DNA of 64,000 bases from Mucilaginibacter_A sp050954285 (GTDB taxonomy: Bacteria > Bacteroidota > Bacteroidia > Sphingobacteriales > Sphingobacteriaceae), in assembly GCA_050954285.1 (NCBI GenBank), contig JBPBPL010000006.1, positions 62,001 to 126,000 of the forward strand, in the 5' to 3' direction. The notes beneath the pieces were generated by a model. That model saw nothing but the letters and a program-made list of their open reading frames with translations. It made no database searches and was not told the DNA's origin. Positions 59,743-64,000 of this stretch are shown piece by piece (the first letter of the stretch is position 1; each line of letters starts with the position of its first letter). The position numbers and the translations under genes were made by a program.

Positions 59743-60579
59743 TTATACTTCCTGAAAAGTTAAAATTGCCTGGTTTAAAAAATTCGGAATCAGCGTGTTT
59801 TGGGTAAGTAGCAACTTGTCCGGATCGTCTGATCTTTCCAGCATTTCGTAATATTTTTGTTCACCATGTTCTGCAATGGTTTGTTCTTTTTTAAGCGGTT
59901 CCAGTAAGCGCAAACGCATTCCAGCTGGATCAGCTTCGGGATGAAATTGTGTTCCGAAGAAATACTCATTAAAACGTATCGCCATCATACAACGTTCATA
60001 ATCCACGTTCGGACGTTCTTTTTCTATAGCCAGAAGTGTTGCGCCAATCTCTGTAAAGCGTTCATTATCAGGCTGAACAACCTGCCAATCACGTGAATCT
60101 ACCGAGTAAAAAGGCTCAGGCAAACCTGCAAAAACCAAATCTTCCTGGCCAGCTGCGGTTTGATGGATTGGCAGAATACCGAAAGAAGTAGAATGGCGCT
60201 GATTGACCGTGCCCAAACCATAATGCCTGCACATCAGCTGGAATGAATGACATACAAAGAGCACATATTTTTTCTGCGGATGATCAGAATCGTTGTGCTG
60301 CTGGATCTTTTCAATTAGTTCGAAATAAAGATTTTCCCAAACTGAACCTTCACTTTCCAGCGGACTTCCCGGGCCGCCGCTGGAAATATAAATATCGAAA
60401 TCTATTCCCGGTATTTCATTATTTCCCCGCAAATCAAAAACCTGATAGCTTAACTCCAGCTGGTTTTGAAGCCGGTATTTATCCAAAATATCTTGAAAGC
60501 AGCGCATTCCCTGATTTGGATGTCCGTTGTACAAATCAATGATTGCTACTTTTATGCCTGTTTTTTCTGCGTATGCCAT
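59743..60579 (-). CDS. Class I glutamine amidotransferase
   Basis: 278 aa. The nucleophile elbow FVCHSFQLMCRHYG carries the catalytic Cys (about residue 110), and GTQFHPEADPAG carries the His and Glu. ISSGGPGSPLES forms the oxyanion loop. It would release ammonia or hydrolyse a gamma-glutamyl bond for the neighbouring ligases. Its ATG overlaps a motif copy, and the upstream GCS2 stop lies only 15 nt away inside the same copy. Confidence 0.85.
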   Translation of the reverse strand: MAYAEKTGIKVAIIDLYNGHPNQGMRCFQDILDKYRLQNQLELSYQVFDLRGNNEIPGIDFDIYISSGGPGSPLESEGSVWENLYFELIEKIQQHNDSDHPQKKYVLFVCHSFQLMCRHYGLGTVNQRHSTSFGILPIHQTAAGQEDLVFAGLPEPFYSVDSRDWQVVQPDNERFTEIGATLLAIEKERPNVDYERCMMAIRFNEYFFGTQFHPEADPAGMRLRLLEPLKKEQTIAEHGEQKYYEMLERSDDPDKLLLTQNTLIPNFLNQAILTFQEV

Positions 60580-60599
60580 GCTTCTTTTATACCCTTAAA
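60578..60599 (+). repeat. Interspersed motif copy filling the gap between two genes
   Basis: ATGCTTCTTTTATA-CCCTTAAA. It includes part of the amidotransferase start codon and the whole GCS2 stop codon. Confidence 0.85.
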
Positions 60600-61692
60600 T
60601 TCCTACCAAAGTTTGTGCAGTAATGTAATCTACCACATCTTCAAAACTGTTTCTTTTCTCATATATTGCCAGTTGCCGATCAGCTCCAGTACCATGCTCC
60701 AAAATGTTGTGGATATATTGCAGATCCTGGCGGCAACCCAATTCATCTACCACATCATCCACAAAATCAAGTAGTTCCAAAATTAAAGCACGCGTATTAA
60801 CCTCTGTTTCTTTACCAAAATCAATCATTTTGCCGTCAATTCCATAGCGTGCAGCGCGCCATTTATTTTCGTTGATCAAAGCACGCGTATAAGTAATAAA
60901 CTTCATGTTTTGCTGCCGAAGCTTGTATAATTTGGCACACAACGCCTGGAAAAGTGCCGTAAAAGCCATCGTTTCATCAATCAGCATCGGGCAATCGCAA
61001 ATCCGGAACTCTATCGTCTCAAAAAACGGATGCACGCGGATATCCCACCAAATCTTTTTGGCATTATCGATACAATTTGTTTTCACCAGCATTTTAATAT
61101 AACTGTCGTACTCTTCAATGCTGTTGAAATAATCTGGGATTCCTGTTCTCGGAAACTTATCAAAAACTTTGGTTCGATAAGATTTATAACCCGTATTCCG
61201 CCCTACCCAAAACGGCGAATTGGTAGAAAGTGCGTAAACGTGCGGTAAAAAATAGCGTACCTGATTGGCAATGTGAATGGCCAGCTCGCGCGATTGAATG
61301 CCCACATGCACGTGCAAACCAAAAATAAGATTGGAACGAGCCGCCTGCTGCAATTCATTCACAATTTCATTATAACGCGGATGCTCGGTAATCAGCTGGT
61401 TTTGCCAGTGTGAAAACGGATGCGTTCCGGCCGCACCAATGCGCATCCCCAAATCGCCGGCCAGTTGCGCAACGGTATAGCGCAGTTTGGTAACTTCTTT
61501 TCGCGCTTCTTCGGTATTGTTGCAAATATGCGTGCCCACTTCCACCACGGCCTGGTGCATCTCGGCTTTTACCTGATCTTCATGAATTTTTTGCGCGCCT
61601 TCCACAATTTTTTGATCATGCGAAATCAGTTCCCGGCTCACCGGATCTATCACCATAAACTCTTCTTCAACCCCTAAAGTGAACTTGTTCAT
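60595..61692 (-). CDS. YbdK-type (GCS2) carboxylate-amine ligase
   Basis: 365 aa. FTLGVEEEFMVIDPVSREL opens the glutamine-synthetase-like fold, followed by EVGTHICNN, FGLHVHVGI, TNSPFWVGR and EFRICDCPMLIDE. The E. coli relative YbdK shows weak glutamate-cysteine ligase activity, but the true substrates are unknown. The cluster context points to a peptide-like product. Confidence 0.88.
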   Translation of the reverse strand: MNKFTLGVEEEFMVIDPVSRELISHDQKIVEGAQKIHEDQVKAEMHQAVVEVGTHICNNTEEARKEVTKLRYTVAQLAGDLGMRIGAAGTHPFSHWQNQLITEHPRYNEIVNELQQAARSNLIFGLHVHVGIQSRELAIHIANQVRYFLPHVYALSTNSPFWVGRNTGYKSYRTKVFDKFPRTGIPDYFNSIEEYDSYIKMLVKTNCIDNAKKIWWDIRVHPFFETIEFRICDCPMLIDETMAFTALFQALCAKLYKLRQQNMKFITYTRALINENKWRAARYGIDGKMIDFGKETEVNTRALILELLDFVDDVVDELGCRQDLQYIHNILEHGTGADRQLAIYEKRNSFEDVVDYITAQTLVGI

Positions 61693-61711
61693 AGTGCTTC
61701 GTTTTAAATGG

Positions 61712-61733
61712 ATACTTCTTTTATCAACCTAAA
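61712..61733 (+). repeat. Interspersed motif copy
   Basis: ATACTTCTTTTATC-AACC-TAAA, between the GCS2 and ATP-grasp genes. Confidence 0.88.
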
Positions 61734-61768
61734 TCTTGTTCTCTGCGGATGGATTGCAGCAACCGATT

Positions 61769-61789
61769 ATGCTTCTTTTATCGTCTAAC
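61769..61789 (+). repeat. Interspersed motif copy
   Basis: ATGCTTCTTTTATC-GTC-TAA, tandem with the copy at 61712, reaching the ATP-grasp stop codon. Confidence 0.85.
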
Positions 61790-62810
61790 TTTCAGTGTTG
61801 GTGTCTGCAGATTTTACTTTTGTCTTTGGTTTGGCTTGAACTTTTGGCGCAGCAATTACCAAAGGCGAACCCATAGAGGAAGATCTAATATACTCGCCCC
61901 AGGTTAAATTATCCTGACCTTCTTTTTGGCTTTTTGCCCGTTCAATGGCATAATTGGCGGCGTTTTCTACCACCCATTCAAAATTTTCGGCACCAACGCT
62001 GTTGATGTCTGCATCCGGTGCCGGGTTGCAAAAATCTATTGCATAAGGAATGCCGTCGCGCACCGCAAATTCAACCGTGTTAAAATCGTAACCCAAATAC
62101 TGATTTAATAGAATTGTGTATTTTTTTATCGTATCCAGCAGTTTTTGATCGGTTGTTGCATCTTCAATTACATAACGTTCGTGGAAAGCGTTGCGCGGTT
62201 CGTACTGCATAATTTTTACATATTTACCGCCGATGCAGTAACAGCGGAAATATTCTGTAAAAATAATTTCTTCCTGCAACATCATCACGTATTGCTTGGT
62301 GCCGTTGTATTTATTAAAAAAATCTTCCGAACTGTGCATTTTGTAAACTTCTTTCCAGCCGCCGCCATCAAACGGTTTCATATAAGCCGGAAAGCCAACA
62401 TATTTAAAAATAGCCGGCCAATTGAGCGGATAAGATAAATTGCGAAAAGATGCTTCACTCGTATCATCCGGATGCTCTTTGGAAGGCAATAAAACTGTTT
62501 TTGGAACCGGAACACCAATTTTTAAAGCCAGCGCATTGTTAAAAAACTTTTCGTCGGCACTCCACCAAAATGGATTATTGATAACCGCAGTTCCACAAAT
62601 AGCTGCATTTTTCAGCATTGAACGGTAAAAAGGAACATCCTGCGAAATCCGGTCAATAATTACGGCGTAATCCAGCGGTTCGCCCTGAAAAACCTTATCA
62701 ACTTTTACAAATTCGGCCGTAATATCTTTTTCATTTTTACTGTTGATGCGATCAACAAAAGCTTGTGGAAACGTATTTTCCTTGCCAAATAAAATTCCTA
62801 TTTTTTTCAT
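61785..62810 (-). CDS. ATP-grasp ligase (RimK/D-Ala-D-Ala-ligase-like)
   Basis: 341 aa. The N-terminus KKIGILFGKENTFPQAFVDRIN has the pre-ATP-grasp fold. FPAYMKPFDGGGWKEVYKM (about 152-170) is the ATP-binding Lys/Gly loop, and FNTVEFAVRDGIPYAIDFCN with Glu and Asn holds Mg2+ (about 257-276). A disordered Lys-rich tail ends it. It probably forms an amide bond to an amino acid or peptide. Second gene of the cluster. Confidence 0.83.
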   Translation of the reverse strand: MKKIGILFGKENTFPQAFVDRINSKNEKDITAEFVKVDKVFQGEPLDYAVIIDRISQDVPFYRSMLKNAAICGTAVINNPFWWSADEKFFNNALALKIGVPVPKTVLLPSKEHPDDTSEASFRNLSYPLNWPAIFKYVGFPAYMKPFDGGGWKEVYKMHSSEDFFNKYNGTKQYVMMLQEEIIFTEYFRCYCIGGKYVKIMQYEPRNAFHERYVIEDATTDQKLLDTIKKYTILLNQYLGYDFNTVEFAVRDGIPYAIDFCNPAPDADINSVGAENFEWVVENAANYAIERAKSQKEGQDNLTWGEYIRSSSMGSPLVIAAPKVQAKPKTKVKSADTNTES

Positions 62811-62842
62811 TGGTTTAGTTTTTTGTGGTGATGGTTGATTGG

Positions 62843-62864
62843 ATGCTTCTTTTATCGATACTTT
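62843..62864 (+). repeat. Interspersed motif copy
   Basis: ATGCTTCTTTTATC-GATACTTT, between the esterase and ATP-grasp genes. Confidence 0.85.
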
Positions 62865-62908
62865 TTAATAATCAGATCAGCATCAACCAAAACCAGATAA
62901 ATAATTGA

Positions 62909-63613
62909 TTAAATTGTTGACAGATAATGCGGAAACTGTTCCTTCCACGCAGGCCAATCATGCGTAGCACCCGGCTTTATATCTAACCAATGGTTAATAT
63001 TTTTGTTGTGCAAAATACCCGATAATATTTGGTTGGACGACAGACAAATATCATGCTCTCCGGTTCCCAGCGCGATGCCCATATTCCATAAATCGGGCTG
63101 GTTGCTTCCCGGCAAAAAATCTACCGGATTGTTAAAAAAAATATCATCGTTATAAAAGCCATCTGTTTGGCCGCGAATGTCAAAAATACCGCTCATCGGG
63201 AATACATGGCTCACCTTTTCCGGATGTTTGAAAGCGAAATTTGCTGCATGGTAACCGCCAAAACTGCAGCCAGCGGTGATGGCTTTGCTGTTACCAGTTT
63301 CCAAAGTTGCCCATGGCACCAATTCCTCCAACAGCATTTTATCGTACCAGGTATAATTTCTGGCCCGCTCTGCCGGATGAACGCCTTTATTGTACCAACA
63401 CAGCCAATCGTAAGAATCCGGACAATAAACACGTACCAAACCTTCATTGATAAACCAGGAAATCGAATCAATCAGTCCAAAATCCTTATTTTGATAATAC
63501 CTGCCATTGGAAGTGGGAAATAGAATTACCGGTCGGCCACGATCACCAAAAACCAGCATATCTACGTCAAAACCCAAATTATACGAATACCATTTCCGGT
63601 GTTCTTCAACCAT
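62909..63613 (-). CDS. COG4947-like alpha/beta-hydrolase esterase
   Basis: 234 aa from the ATG at 63613 (MVEEHRKWYSYNLGFDVDML); longer in-frame starts would run into promoter DNA. The nucleophile elbow AGCSFGGYHAANFA carries the Ser, and the C-terminal GATHDWPAWKEQFPHYL the His. VFGDRGRPVILFPTSNGRYYQNKDFG is typical of this esterase group, which has been seen next to GCS2 and ATP-grasp genes. First gene of the cluster; it may release or hydrolyse the ligase product. Confidence 0.82.
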   Translation of the reverse strand: MVEEHRKWYSYNLGFDVDMLVFGDRGRPVILFPTSNGRYYQNKDFGLIDSISWFINEGLVRVYCPDSYDWLCWYNKGVHPAERARNYTWYDKMLLEELVPWATLETGNSKAITAGCSFGGYHAANFAFKHPEKVSHVFPMSGIFDIRGQTDGFYNDDIFFNNPVDFLPGSNQPDLWNMGIALGTGEHDICLSSNQILSGILHNKNINHWLDIKPGATHDWPAWKEQFPHYLSTI

Positions 63614-63687
63614 ATTTCTGCTTTTAATAGTTGGGTAATATAGTTGCTTTGTAATTATAAACAAAATTTTGCGCGTTGGTACTGCTT

Positions 63688-63719
63688 TTGTTACTCGAAA
63701 ACCATTAATTCTATATTTG
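63688..63719 (+). promoter_or_regulatory. Putative promoter for the right-edge gene
   Basis: TTG at 63688-63690 and TATATTTG at 63712-63719 with a 21-nt spacer, 20 nt before the ATG at 63739. Confidence 0.55.
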
Positions 63720-63738
63720 CAAATCAAAAAAACATTAG

Positions 63739-64000
63739 ATGTATTGCGCCGTATTAAAGCAGGAAATGGAAGTAACAGAAGAAGTTTTGGTAATTGATTC
63801 CACGTTTTTGGAGCGTGAAGTTATTTGTTCCCTGATGATCCCTGATGGATTTGACGAACTGCGACAAATCAATTTGCTATTGCTGAACGATGGACAGGAA
63901 GTGGAAAATTTACACTTAAATCAAACGTTAACAAAATTATATACCCATCAGCAAATTGCGCCCACACTGGTAGCCGCCATACATGCTGGCGAACGCATAC
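63739..64000 (+). CDS. Partial esterase-family protein
   Basis: 87 residues are visible before the window ends. Start ATG at 63739; an internal Met at 63766 is an alternative. REVICSLMIPDGFDELRQIN, then LLLLNDGQEVENLHL and IAPTLVAAIHAGERI match the N-terminal half of enterochelin-esterase-like alpha/beta hydrolases. It is divergent from the COG4947-like esterase and may belong to the same system. Confidence 0.65.
   Translation, partial: MYCAVLKQEMEVTEEVLVIDSTFLEREVICSLMIPDGFDELRQINLLLLNDGQEVENLHLNQTLTKLYTHQQIAPTLVAAIHAGERI

Noticed and set aside
1817..62864. Motif copies as CRISPR repeats
   Set aside because: Spacing is irregular (tens of bases to several kb), orientation varies, and there are no cas genes.
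1817..62864. Motif as a promoter or ribosome-binding site
   Set aside because: It is found after stops, inside genes and between convergent genes as often as before starts, and does not fit TTG/TAnnTTTG.
1817..62864. Motif as ends of a mobile element
   Set aside because: No transposase, target-site duplication or constant internal sequence was seen between pairs. A mini-element cannot be fully excluded.

Overview
The window looks like a chromosomal segment from a member of the Bacteroidota, most likely near the Sphingobacteriales/Cytophagales. The evidence is promoters of the TTG-N19-TAnnTTTG type, a TonB-dependent receptor with an N-terminal carboxypeptidase-regulatory domain, type IX secretion genes (gldJ, porV), the short Bacteroidota NuoG, and an ExbB-ExbD-ExbD-TonB operon. 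I cannot name the species. No insertion sequence, integrase, phage gene or CRISPR array was found; most of the window is ordinary core genome.

Layout: 0-12 kb carries envelope and housekeeping genes (DUF2059, a DUF5009 acyltransferase, anmK, an S41 protease, an S9 peptidase, lpxH, prfA, tRNA-Asp, an OmpA lipoprotein). From 18.7 down to 12.0 kb on the minus strand lies a TPP-riboswitch operon: TonB receptor, PnuT permease, a flavoprotein of the acyl-CoA dehydrogenase superfamily, a PafA-like phosphatase, and a thiamine pyrophosphokinase homologue that seems to have lost its catalytic residues. At 18.9-26.6 kb are aspS, an FKBP lipoprotein, a decayed M28 peptidase tail, an intact M28 peptidase, plsC, a Nudix hydrolase, metK and a SUI1-family factor. 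At 26.9-32.7 kb is the TonB energising operon with a PstS-like lipoprotein and a TPR protein. At 32.8-46.0 kb is a complete 14-subunit complex I operon (nuoA-N), with a small extra membrane protein between nuoE and nuoF. At 46.0-51.2 kb are dedA, ppa, a CorC-like protein, rsmE, DUF4159 and a TPR protein. At 51.3-54.8 kb are gldJ, porV and ispF. The end, on the minus strand, holds a GH18/deacetylase/GT2 fusion, a small Cys-rich membrane protein, and a five-gene cluster of two ATP-grasp ligases, a GCS2-type carboxylate-amine ligase, a class I glutamine amidotransferase and an esterase.

The most striking feature is not a gene. A short motif, ATGCTTCTTTTATC followed about four bases later by TAAAA (variant ATRCTGTTTTTATC), recurs about 50 times in both orientations. 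It lies in gene gaps, across start and stop codons, and inside coding sequence in several reading frames. The 9-mer core CTTCTTTTA occurs about 40 times by hand count, where roughly one is expected. Inverted pairs form terminator-like hairpins (5.8, 24.7, 37.6 and 54.8 kb). This pattern resembles DNA-uptake signal sequences of naturally competent bacteria, but I do not recognise the motif and its function is unknown to me.

Genes absent from a simple long-ORF list but supported here: a 59-aa membrane protein at 36064-36243, a FeoB-associated Cys-rich protein at 58317-58481, two partial genes at the window edges, tRNA-Asp, and the TPP riboswitch.
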